A stretch of DNA of 64,000 nucleotides from Shouchella xiaoxiensis (GTDB lineage: Bacteria; Bacillota; Bacilli; Bacillales; Bacillaceae_D), in assembly GCF_016907895.1 (NCBI RefSeq), contig NZ_JAFBCV010000006.1, forward strand, positions 62,001 to 126,000, given 5' to 3'. The translations under genes and the position numbers were made by a program. Positions 32,224 through 39,421 of this stretch are shown piece by piece (within the stretch, counting starts at the first letter, position 1; each line of letters opens with the position of its first letter). The notes beneath the pieces are model-generated. The model was not told the origin of the DNA. It was given only the letters and a program-made list of their open reading frames with translations, and ran no database searches.

Positions 32224-33278
32224 CAGCTGTCTTTTATCAATATGCGAAAGAGATCATGCGCAATCCGTTTACGCTTGTACTGATGTTGATCATGACAATC
32301 GTATTTTCCATTACAATTGGCGGAGCAAATACCAGTGGGCAGAATGTGCATGTGTTTTCAAACGAATTGACTAATGAAGAAGTAGAAACCCGTCTTGCTG
32401 CATTAAACGAATCCGATGATTTTAACTTTATGGCAACCTCGCCAACAGAGGCGCAACGAATGCTCAGCACGCAAGAGGTTGAAGGTCTAGTTGAACTTGA
32501 GGAAGAAACGTACATTATACACCTGGCATTTGAAGATGCACCCTTCCTCTATCTAGTTCAACCTGTCATTGATCACTATTACACACATAGTATGCTTGCA
32601 ACTATTGTAGGAAATGAAGCAGGTCAATACGAAGCTTTTGCTTACGAAGAACAATTTGTAGGAGTGGGCGGAAGCTTTGATCAAAGCTTGCAATCTTTGT
32701 TTGGCTTTACGCTCTATTTTTCTTTCTTCACGATGGGCTTTACGATTATGACCATTCTTGAATTAAAAGAAAGTCGTGTTTGGAATCGGTTAATTTTATC
32801 GCCGACTTCTAAAACAAAGCTTTACTCAGGACATTTGATTGTTTCATTCGCACTGGCATATGTACAAATAGCAATTGTTCTAGCTTTGTTTGTTGCGATA
32901 TTTGATTATGATTTTTATGGAGGTTTTGGGAAGCTCTTTATCGTTATCATTCCGTATTTATTTGCTATTATGGCATTTGGCGTTTTTCTCAGCGGAATCG
33001 TAAGAGCATCTCAACAGCTAAACGCTATTATCCCCCTCTCTGCGTCAGCATTTGCGATGCTTGGGGGAGCATTCTGGCCGCTTCAAGTTGTCCAATCAGA
33101 ATGGCTGCTCGCCCTCTCCTATGCCAGTCCAATTAGGTATGGATTAGAAATGATGATGGGCGCAACGTTTAATAACTGGTCGCTGGAAGAGTTTTTCCTA
33201 CCTGGAGCAATTCTGCTGTTTATGGGACTTGTATTAACAGGAATCGGTATTCAGCTGATGGAGCGGAAATCAGCTTAA
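32220..33278 (+). CDS. ABC-2-type permease, LnrN/YfiN-like
   Basis: A 352-residue second ABC-2 permease with the same plan: helix at about 20-38, acidic outer domain, then a helix cluster from about residue 155 with FSFFTMGFTIMTILELKESR and a conserved NAIIPLSASAFAMLGGAFWP stretch. It probably forms a heterodimer with the previous permease on the shared ATPase. A structured repeat begins 25 bp after its stop codon. Confidence 0.82.
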   Translation: MTAVFYQYAKEIMRNPFTLVLMLIMTIVFSITIGGANTSGQNVHVFSNELTNEEVETRLAALNESDDFNFMATSPTEAQRMLSTQEVEGLVELEEETYIIHLAFEDAPFLYLVQPVIDHYYTHSMLATIVGNEAGQYEAFAYEEQFVGVGGSFDQSLQSLFGFTLYFSFFTMGFTIMTILELKESRVWNRLILSPTSKTKLYSGHLIVSFALAYVQIAIVLALFVAIFDYDFYGGFGKLFIVIIPYLFAIMAFGVFLSGIVRASQQLNAIIPLSASAFAMLGGAFWPLQVVQSEWLLALSYASPIRYGLEMMMGATFNNWSLEEFFLPGAILLFMGLVLTGIGIQLMERKSA

Positions 33279-33303
33279 AACGAAATAGGATATTTCTTCT
33301 CAA

Positions 33304-33554
33304 GAGGTGTCTGGGACATAACTAAAAGTAGTATTTGAAAAGAGGAATAATCTAGAATGTGCTGAGTAGCACCACCGCCTCAGGAGAATTTTTCGCTTTC
33401 CGGGGGCGCGGCCCAGCCTCCTCTGTGGAAAACCGCCACTCCAGAGTCTTCGTGTTCTCCAGCCGCTCATTTTAGTATGAAATAAATGACGAACGTTCCA
33501 ATTTCCAGGAATGTTCGTCATTTTGGTCTGTCTATCTACTTTTGTCCCAGCCAC
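33304..33554 (-). repeat. GGCTGGGACA repeat, copy A (251 bp, minus orientation)
   Basis: Ends are inverted: GTCTGGGACATAA on the left and TTTTGTCCCAGCCAC on the right. Read on the minus strand it matches copy B at 38358-38632 over nearly its whole length: GACAAAAGTAGATAGACAGA, the hairpin ATGACGAACATTCCTGG...TTCGTCAT, CTAAAATGAGCGG, GTGGCGGTTTTCCAC, GAGGCTG and GCCCCCGGAAAGCGAA. It lacks a block of about 30 bp present in B (the GGGGGACCAGCACGTGTCTG region). No open reading frame or transposase is present. It lies between two convergent genes. Confidence 0.9.
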
Positions 33555-33593
33555 TTTGGTTATTTCAATAGCTACAAGCCGCTATCGCTTTTT

Positions 33594-34463
33594 TTACATT
33601 TGTTTGCGATAAAGAGTCCTATTCATCTTGCCCCAGTTGTTAGTAAGGTCTGATTTAGTAACAAGTTTCCATGGGTGAAACAATGTTTGCCCATTCTTAT
33701 TAAAGAATAGATTTTCAGTGATGCAGTAGGTGGCGTGTTGAATCTTATCTTGATCGTCTAAGTAGACTAATACATCACCGCTTTTAACGTTTCCATTATG
33801 TATACAAAATTGATTATTATGAAGGTACGACTTAAATGTATCTGTATGGACCCACTCATGGATGAGCCATTCTTCTTTAGAAAGGGCAAAGAGTACAGCT
33901 GCCAAGCAGTTCGCCCCGCTTTTAGCGGGGAAGGTATTTGCAAATGTTCTTAAGTGCGTTGGAACAAGCTCAGTAACGCTAGAAGCAGACCAACTATCCC
34001 AATCCTGTGCATATTGAGCGAGTACTTGTTCTTTCAGATCCTGTGGAAGCTGCGCCCAAAGTGAAGCTGTAAGAACGACTTGGTTCGCGACAATGGCTTC
34101 ATTAGGGAGTGGATGCTGATGAAAATAAGGTAACGGGATAATTAATCCTCTATTGTAAGCTACTTGAAGCTGTAAAAGCTTTTTTTGTTGCGTAGATGGA
34201 AGGTGATTGAACCAAGCAGGAGGAGCAACCAGAATCAGGTCAGCTTCTTTTTTGATCTGCCAATATTCAAAACTACTAGCATATTCTACGGAGCTGTAAG
34301 ATGGATGTTGAAAGAATTCTTGGCTTGGTATAGTTAAGACAGTAGTTAACATGGTTTTAAAGGATTTTAAATCATCTTGATTGATAAAGAAAAAGTCGGT
34401 CTCGGGGACATAAGAAGCGACCCAAGTTGTCAAATGCTTAGACGTTGGTTGAATTGGTATCAA
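33594..34463 (-). CDS. NlpC/P60-like (papain-fold) protein of unknown role
   Basis: A 289-residue protein not recognised as a named family. The C-terminal third looks like an NlpC/P60-type cysteine hydrolase: GANCLAAVLFAL (Cys186), VKSGDVLVYLDDQDKIQHATYC (His243; motif written in two parts) and FFNKNGQTLFHPW (a polar Asn residue). The N-terminal 170 residues resemble nothing I know and contain LILVAPPAWFNHLP. There is no signal peptide, so it is probably cytoplasmic. The start is TTG at 34463, about 11 bases after AGGAGAGG. It follows the OpcR-type gene on the same strand. Confidence 0.6.
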   Translation of the reverse strand: MIPIQPTSKHLTTWVASYVPETDFFFINQDDLKSFKTMLTTVLTIPSQEFFQHPSYSSVEYASSFEYWQIKKEADLILVAPPAWFNHLPSTQQKKLLQLQVAYNRGLIIPLPYFHQHPLPNEAIVANQVVLTASLWAQLPQDLKEQVLAQYAQDWDSWSASSVTELVPTHLRTFANTFPAKSGANCLAAVLFALSKEEWLIHEWVHTDTFKSYLHNNQFCIHNGNVKSGDVLVYLDDQDKIQHATYCITENLFFNKNGQTLFHPWKLVTKSDLTNNWGKMNRTLYRKQM

Positions 34464-34489
34464 GAACGCACACGCCTCTCCTACAAAAC

Positions 34490-34524
34490 GAGCTACTAAG
34501 CGGATCGTTATTCCTTAGTAGCTC
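34490..34524. terminator. Hairpin between repressor and NlpC-like gene
   Basis: GAGCTACTAAG (34490-34500) and CTTAGTAGCTC (34514-34524) form a perfect 11-bp stem. It lies just after the stop codon of the minus-strand OpcR-type gene; on that strand it is followed by GTTTTG, a weak tail that may allow read-through into the next gene. Confidence 0.65.
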
Positions 34525-34530
34525 TTTATT

Positions 34531-35073
34531 TTATTTTTTTGGAAGATACTCAAAAATCTTGCCACTCTCAAGGTGTTCAACAAAGCTTTCGATCCAGTCG
34601 TAATAACCATTTGCATGATCTACTTTCTTTAAGTCAATTTCAATTTCTTCAAGAAGTTCTGGTGATTCTCGCCTTAATTCTGTTAGCTGTTGCTCAAGCT
34701 CAATACTGGCTTTTCTGTTGCTTTCAACCGCTTGACGCCATTGCTTTGTAAAGATCGCAACAAATGATTCGTACCAGTCATTTTCAGACGTATATAAATC
34801 TTTGCGTACACCCTTTTGCCATACTTTCCTTGCCATGTTGGCTTCGGTTAGTTGTCTAATGCTTGTACTCATGCTCGTTTTACTCATACCAAGCTGCATA
34901 CTCATATCATCTAATGTCATAGCTTGATCATTAAATAAGAGTGATCCATAAAGCCGACCAGTTGATTCATTCATTCCATATAAATGAAGATTTGTTGATA
35001 GTTCGTGGATAAATTGCTCTCTAATCCTCTGTAATTTATATTTCTCAGATGACATCTCTTTTTCAGTCTCCAT
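34531..35073 (-). CDS. GbsR/OpcR-type repressor (MarR-like)
   Basis: A 180-residue regulator of the GbsR/OpcR family, which in B. subtilis represses choline-to-betaine synthesis and choline uptake. The winged helix covers about residues 35-95 (YGMNESTGRLYGSLLFNDQ, LDDMSMQLGMSKTSMSTSIR), followed by an acidic helical region with ELRRESPELLEEIEIDLKK. It is divergent from opuAA across 249 bp, so it probably controls the betaine transporter there. TGGAGGA precedes its start. Confidence 0.85.
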   Translation of the reverse strand: METEKEMSSEKYKLQRIREQFIHELSTNLHLYGMNESTGRLYGSLLFNDQAMTLDDMSMQLGMSKTSMSTSIRQLTEANMARKVWQKGVRKDLYTSENDWYESFVAIFTKQWRQAVESNRKASIELEQQLTELRRESPELLEEIEIDLKKVDHANGYYDWIESFVEHLESGKIFEYLPKK

Positions 35074-35198
35074 AAGATTCCTCCAGTAAGCTGATACCTA
35101 GAGTGTAACAAATTGAAGAAAAGGTTTACAGGTTAATGATAGAGAGCATGCCATAGGAAACAGGAGGATATGTAAGTATAGACAATTTAAAATCTGTT

Positions 35199-35210
35199 CA
35201 GTTTAAACTG
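35199..35210. promoter_or_regulatory. Perfect palindrome in the repressor/opuA intergenic region
   Basis: CAGTTTAAACTG is a 12-bp perfect palindrome that extends imperfectly to 18 bp (GTTCAGTTTAAACTGTAC). It lies between the divergent OpcR-type repressor and opuA and upstream of a likely opuA promoter, so it is the best candidate operator. Confidence 0.5.
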
Positions 35211-35247
35211 TACGATTAATACAGACGGATGGGACGATATACACTGT

Positions 35248-35277
35248 TTGATTATTAATTTAGTTATGCGATATAGT
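35248..35277 (+). promoter_or_regulatory. Possible opuA promoter
   Basis: TTGATT (35248-35253), an 18-bp spacer and TATAGT (35272-35277), about 45 bp before the opuAA start codon. A weaker TAGACA further upstream (35179) overlaps the palindrome with its downstream region and could be a second promoter. Confidence 0.4.
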
Positions 35278-35322
35278 TACATAGTCATAAAGAAGCAGGC
35301 AATATGTAAAGAGGTGAAAAAC

Positions 35323-36540
35323 TTGTCAAAAATTAAGGTTGAGGGCTTGACCAAAGTTTTCGGGAAAAAACCAAAACGAGCTCTGGACATGCTGGCAAAA
35401 GGGAAGAAAAAAACGGAAATTCTAAAGGAAACAGGACTAACGGTTGGTGTCGACCAGGCTGACTTTACAGTTGAAGATGGCGAAATCTTCGTAATTATGG
35501 GTCTTTCAGGTAGTGGAAAATCAACAATGGTCCGTTTGTTAAATCGCTTAATCGAACCGACAACGGGCAGTGTTTTTGTTGATGGCGAAGACTTAGCAAA
35601 AATGAATGCGAAGGATTTAAGGAATGTTCGCCGGAAAAAAATGAGCATGGTGTTTCAAAAGTTTGGCTTGTTTCCGAATCGGACGATTTTGCAGAACGTT
35701 GAATATGGCCTTGAGATACAAGGCATTGAAAAAAACAAACGACGTGAAACAGCGCAAACGTCACTTGAACTTGTTGGCTTAAAAGGATACGAAGACAGCT
35801 ATCCAGATCAACTGTCCGGAGGAATGCAGCAACGAGTTGGTTTAGCTCGAGCGCTAGCAAATGCTCCTGATGTGTTGTTAATGGATGAAGCTTTTTCAGC
35901 GCTTGATCCACTTATTCGTAAAGATATGCAAGATGAGCTTCTCGATTTACAAGAGAAGATGAAGAAAACGATTATCTTTATAACGCATGACTTGGATGAG
36001 GCGCTGAGAATCGGTGACCGCATTATGATTATGAAAGATGGCTCTATTGTGCAGATTGGAACACCGGAACAGATTTTAACTCAACCAGAAAACGATTATG
36101 TCGAACGTTTTGTTGAAGATGTTGACCGGTCAAAAGTCTTCACAGCGGAAAGCGTTATGATTCGTCCTGAATCCGTTAATCTTGAAAAAGATGGTCCTCG
36201 TGTTGCGATGCAACGCATGAGAGAAGCGGGAATTTCCAGTATATATGTAACAAAGCGAAATAAAGAATTAGTTGGTATTGTTCATGCGACTGATGTATCT
36301 GAACTTATTAAATCCAATATTGATCGGCTTGATTCGATTATTATTACCGACGTGCCAGTGGTTGACAAAAACACGCCGTTAAATGAATTAATGGATCAGC
36401 TAGCGGTTAGTACCGTCCCATTAGTTGTTCGTTCGGATAATAAGCTACAAGGAATTATTGTAAGAAGCGCAGTTCTTGGTGCTTTATCAGGAAGTGAGGT
36501 TGATTTTGATGGATTTTCTACCCCGTCTGGAAATAGGTGA
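35323..36540 (+). CDS. opuAA: Glycine betaine ABC transporter ATPase OpuAA
   Basis: The energising subunit of the OpuA osmoprotectant importer. From the TTG at 35323 (seven bases after GAGGTG) the protein has 405 residues starting MSKIKVEGLTKVFG. Walker A GLSGSGKST, Q-loop FQKFGLFPNRT, signature LSGGMQQRVGLARAL, Walker B LLMDEAFSALDP and THDLDEALRIGDR are intact. Two C-terminal CBS domains (about residues 265-390), including GISSIYVTKRNKELVGIVHA, are the ionic-strength/nucleotide sensor of this family. It overlaps opuAB by 32 bp. Confidence 0.93.
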   Translation: MSKIKVEGLTKVFGKKPKRALDMLAKGKKKTEILKETGLTVGVDQADFTVEDGEIFVIMGLSGSGKSTMVRLLNRLIEPTTGSVFVDGEDLAKMNAKDLRNVRRKKMSMVFQKFGLFPNRTILQNVEYGLEIQGIEKNKRRETAQTSLELVGLKGYEDSYPDQLSGGMQQRVGLARALANAPDVLLMDEAFSALDPLIRKDMQDELLDLQEKMKKTIIFITHDLDEALRIGDRIMIMKDGSIVQIGTPEQILTQPENDYVERFVEDVDRSKVFTAESVMIRPESVNLEKDGPRVAMQRMREAGISSIYVTKRNKELVGIVHATDVSELIKSNIDRLDSIIITDVPVVDKNTPLNELMDQLAVSTVPLVVRSDNKLQGIIVRSAVLGALSGSEVDFDGFSTPSGNR

Positions 36541-37351
36541 ATGGGCTGAAGCTGTAGTTGAATGGTTACAGCAGAACGCGAGATGGTTTTTTGATGCAAT
36601 TGCTTTTTTAGTTAATAGTTTGCTAGATGGCGTGTACTGGGTCATTTCTGCGCCGCCGAGCTGGTTATTTATTCTTATTATTGGTATCGCGACCTTTTTA
36701 TTAAATCGTCGTAAATGGGGCTTGCTGGCATTTGTTGTACTTGGATTGGTTTTTATTGACAGTCTTGGCTATTGGTCAGCAATACTTGATACATTATCAA
36801 TTGTTTTAGCTACAGGTATTATTTCTGTTGTGCTCGGTGTCCCTCTTGGAATATGGATGGCGAAAAGCGGAAAAGTCGATGCGGTATTCAAGCCGGTACT
36901 CGACTTTATGCAGACGATGCCAGCCTTTGTTTACTTAATTCCTGCTGTAACATTCTTCGGTGTAGGGATGATGCCAGGTGTCATTGCATCGGTCATTTTT
37001 GCAATGCCTCCGACTGTTCGCATGACAAACTTAGGAATTCGCCAAGTCTCAACTGAATTAATTGAGGCGTCAGATGCATTTGGTTCAACTGGTACTCAGA
37101 AATTGTTTAAGGTCCAGTTGCCAATGGCAAAAGGTACGATTATGGCTGGTGTCAATCAGAGTACAATGCTTGCATTATCAATGGTCGTTATTGCCGCGAT
37201 GATTGGTGCAACTGGAGTTGGGCAAATCGTTTATTCAGCAGTTGGACAAAACAATGTCGGCAACGGGTTTGAATCAGGGATTGTCATTGTTATTCTTGCG
37301 ATCATATTGGATCGTTTAACACAAAGTATTAATAAACCAAAGAGTGCTTAG
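36509..37351 (+). CDS. opuAB: Glycine betaine ABC transporter permease OpuAB
   Basis: A 280-residue inner-membrane permease. The start at 36509 (MDFLPRLEIGEWAEAVVEW) fits the OpuAB N-terminus and follows AGTGAGGT. Five to seven helices follow, with the BPD-permease EAA loop at EASDAFGSTGTQKLFKVQLP and the conserved DFMQTMPAFVYLIPAV. It lies between opuAA and opuAC in one operon. Confidence 0.93.
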   Translation: MDFLPRLEIGEWAEAVVEWLQQNARWFFDAIAFLVNSLLDGVYWVISAPPSWLFILIIGIATFLLNRRKWGLLAFVVLGLVFIDSLGYWSAILDTLSIVLATGIISVVLGVPLGIWMAKSGKVDAVFKPVLDFMQTMPAFVYLIPAVTFFGVGMMPGVIASVIFAMPPTVRMTNLGIRQVSTELIEASDAFGSTGTQKLFKVQLPMAKGTIMAGVNQSTMLALSMVVIAAMIGATGVGQIVYSAVGQNNVGNGFESGIVIVILAIILDRLTQSINKPKSA

Positions 37352-37415
37352 ATAAGTGGCAAGAGTTAAGAAGGCTCTTCACATAGAAATGCAAAAAATA
37401 AGGAGGAATTTGAGT

Positions 37416-38345
37416 ATGAATTGGAAACATATTGGACTAACAACAACGGGGTTAGCTTTATCTGTTGCCCTTGTGGCATGTGGAAGTGATGATAATGGTG
37501 GATCAAATGGGGACAATCCAACTGGATCTGCTGATGAAGGCATGCTTTCGAAAGAAGATATCTTGAACGATTTGTCTGTTATTAGTGGTATTGATCCGGG
37601 AGCTGGTGTATCACAAGGAGCAGAGAGAGCGCTAGAAGCCTACGAGATTGATAACCTTACATTACAGACAACGAGTACCTCTTCAATGGCTGAGCAACTT
37701 AATCAAGCCATTCAAAACCATGAGCCTATTGTCGTAACAGGATGGAATCCCCACTGGAAGTTTGCAGCATTTGACCTAAAGTATCTTGACGATCCAGAAG
37801 AAGTGTTTGGCGGGACAGAGGAAATTCATACAATTGCTCGTTTAGGTTTGCAAGATGAAAAGCCAGAAGGCTATGAAGTTATTGATAACTTTTTCTGGAC
37901 AGAAGATGATATGGGTGAAGTCATGCTTGAAGTATATGAGGGAACCGATCCAGAAGAAGCAGCGCAAAACTGGGTTGATGCGAACCAAGAAACAGTAGAT
38001 GGCTGGATTGACGGTGTCAATACAGTTGACGGCGAAGAGTTCTCATTAGTTCTTGTTAACTGGGATTCGGAAGTGGCATCTTCCAACGTACTAGCACTTG
38101 CTCTTGAGCAAATCGGATATGATGTTAGCCTTACAACCGTAGAAAATGGTCCAATGTGGGCTTCGCTTGAGTCTGGAGACCAAGATGCGAGCGTTGCGGC
38201 TTGGTTGCCAATTACACACGAAGAATTCTTTGATGAGGGTGCGGTAGATGATCTTGGGGCAAATCTTGAAGGTGCGCCGCGTATCGGTCTTGTTGTTCCA
38301 GAATACATGGATATTACTTCTATTGAAGATTTAAAAGCTGAATAA
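37416..38345 (+). CDS. opuAC: Glycine betaine-binding lipoprotein OpuAC
   Basis: The extracellular solute-binding lipoprotein of OpuA. Starting at 37416 (nine bases after AGGAGG) it has a lipoprotein signal ending LSVALVAC, with Cys22 as the lipid anchor; the frame is open further upstream, but that would bury the signal. Tryptophans in VVTGWNPHWKF, LVNWDSE and AAWLPITHEEF are candidates for the betaine-binding aromatic cage. The mature protein is strongly acidic, as expected for an alkaliphile or halotolerant species. The repeat copy B follows 12 bp after the stop. Confidence 0.92.
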   Translation: MNWKHIGLTTTGLALSVALVACGSDDNGGSNGDNPTGSADEGMLSKEDILNDLSVISGIDPGAGVSQGAERALEAYEIDNLTLQTTSTSSMAEQLNQAIQNHEPIVVTGWNPHWKFAAFDLKYLDDPEEVFGGTEEIHTIARLGLQDEKPEGYEVIDNFFWTEDDMGEVMLEVYEGTDPEEAAQNWVDANQETVDGWIDGVNTVDGEEFSLVLVNWDSEVASSNVLALALEQIGYDVSLTTVENGPMWASLESGDQDASVAAWLPITHEEFFDEGAVDDLGANLEGAPRIGLVVPEYMDITSIEDLKAE

Positions 38346-38357
38346 CTTCGCTGAGAT

Positions 38358-38632
38358 GAGGCTGGGACAAAAGTAGATAGACAGACGAAAACGACGAACA
38401 TTCCTGAAAATAGGAACGTTCGTCGTTTAATTTATACTAAAATGAGCGGAAGGAGAATTCGAAGACATCTGGGGGACCAGCACGTGTCTGAAAACCCTGA
38501 AGTGGCGGTTTTCCACGAAGGAGGCTGAGGCCGTGCCCCCGGAAAGCGAAGAAATCTCCTGGAGCGGTGCTACTCAGCGTCGTTTCGATTATTCGTCTTT
38601 TCAATTATTACTTTTCGTTATATCCCAGCCTC
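38358..38632 (+). repeat. GGCTGGGACA repeat, copy B (275 bp, plus orientation)
   Basis: Terminal inverted repeats GAGGCTGGGACA (38358-38369) and TATCCCAGCCTC (38621-38632). Inside are a long hairpin, AAACGACGAACATTCCT (38388-38404) with its near-complement at 38412-38428, a small stem GTGGCGGTTTTCCAC, and GC-rich arms GGGGGACCAGCACG / GGCCGTGCCCCC that can pair across the core. It carries no gene. It begins right after opuAC and is inverted relative to copy A, about 5 kb away. Confidence 0.92.
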
Positions 38633-38709
38633 ATTTCTATTTTAATAAGGTGAATAGTTATCGCTAAAAGTGGCACGATACCTCTAACTATACTGTTGGG
38701 GGTGTATCA

Positions 38710-38991
38710 ATGATTCTTGCAAGTGCGTTCTTTGTTGTCATACCTATTTGCATGCTTTTAATCGCACGAAAGTCTCTCATAATCGAAAAGCTGTTTAGCT
38801 TTATTGCAACTTTATCTTTTTTAATGACAGCAAGCATCATTTCTTTTGCTATATATGAAGTAGTAGTAGAAGGAACCGTTTTTATGACTTCCATTCATGC
38901 AATTTTTTTAAACCCATTTCTGCTTTTAAGCGGTGCTTTCTTGTTACTGTTTACAATGTACAAATTGTTAACCGATTTAATAAGTTTTTAA
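38710..38991 (+). CDS. Small membrane protein of unknown function (93 aa)
   Basis: A 93-residue hydrophobic protein with about three membrane segments (roughly residues 3-20, 28-50 and 66-88). Its ATG follows GGGGGTG at a suitable distance. I do not recognise a family. It stands alone after the repeat element, and a weak hairpin with a T-rich tail follows at about 38995-39035. The coding assignment rests on length, start signal and hydrophobic pattern only. Confidence 0.55.
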   Translation: MILASAFFVVIPICMLLIARKSLIIEKLFSFIATLSFLMTASIISFAIYEVVVEGTVFMTSIHAIFLNPFLLLSGAFLLLFTMYKLLTDLISF

Positions 38992-39082
38992 AGAGGCTTC
39001 AAGCCCAAACGTTCTTGAGGAATATTTTTATTTTTCCGAGTGATTTTGTTTGAATTAAACTGAATCCTTTGATAAAGTAACG

Positions 39083-39319
39083 CTAAGAAGGGTTAATGAC
39101 ATCATCAGGTTGCTGGTGTGTATGAACGTGGTGCTTCATTTGATAGTCTTTTAAAGGACAATAGCGAAGCAGTCCTTCTGCGGTTTTTAAGGAACCAACT
39201 AAAATGAAGCATAGATACAACAAGGAGTTCTTGTTTGTTTTAGATAAGCCAAACAATAGCAAAGCTATTCCGAATGCAAGGCGAAAAAGGGCGTTTTTCG
39301 AACTTAGATTAGATCGCAT
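39083..39319 (-). CDS. Small YgaP/DUF2892-like membrane protein (78 aa)
   Basis: A 78-residue protein beginning MRSNLSSKNALFRLAFGIAL, followed by a second hydrophobic segment (SLLYLCFILVGSLKTAEGLL). The pattern of a short basic start, RxxxGxxLLxxG and two helices ending in a CPL motif (RYCPLKDYQ) is like the DUF2892 inner-membrane proteins. The ATG at 39319 follows a very good AGGAGGT; the longer upstream frame is not supported. Histidine-rich C-terminus (MKHHVHTHQQP). Function unknown. Confidence 0.65.
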   Translation of the reverse strand: MRSNLSSKNALFRLAFGIALLLFGLSKTNKNSLLYLCFILVGSLKTAEGLLRYCPLKDYQMKHHVHTHQQPDDVINPS

Positions 39320-39421
39320 GATAAACCTCCTAAAAAAGATGTGATAAAATGTCACAATTCTACCAAAGTCAATGCCAGTTTTATGGTAAGATGGAAAAAC
39401 GATAGACAGATGAAATGAGTG

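Noticed and set aside
33304-33554. Insertion sequence with transposase
   Set aside because: Terminal inverted repeats are present, but no transposase frame and no obvious target duplication; better described as a non-coding repeat.
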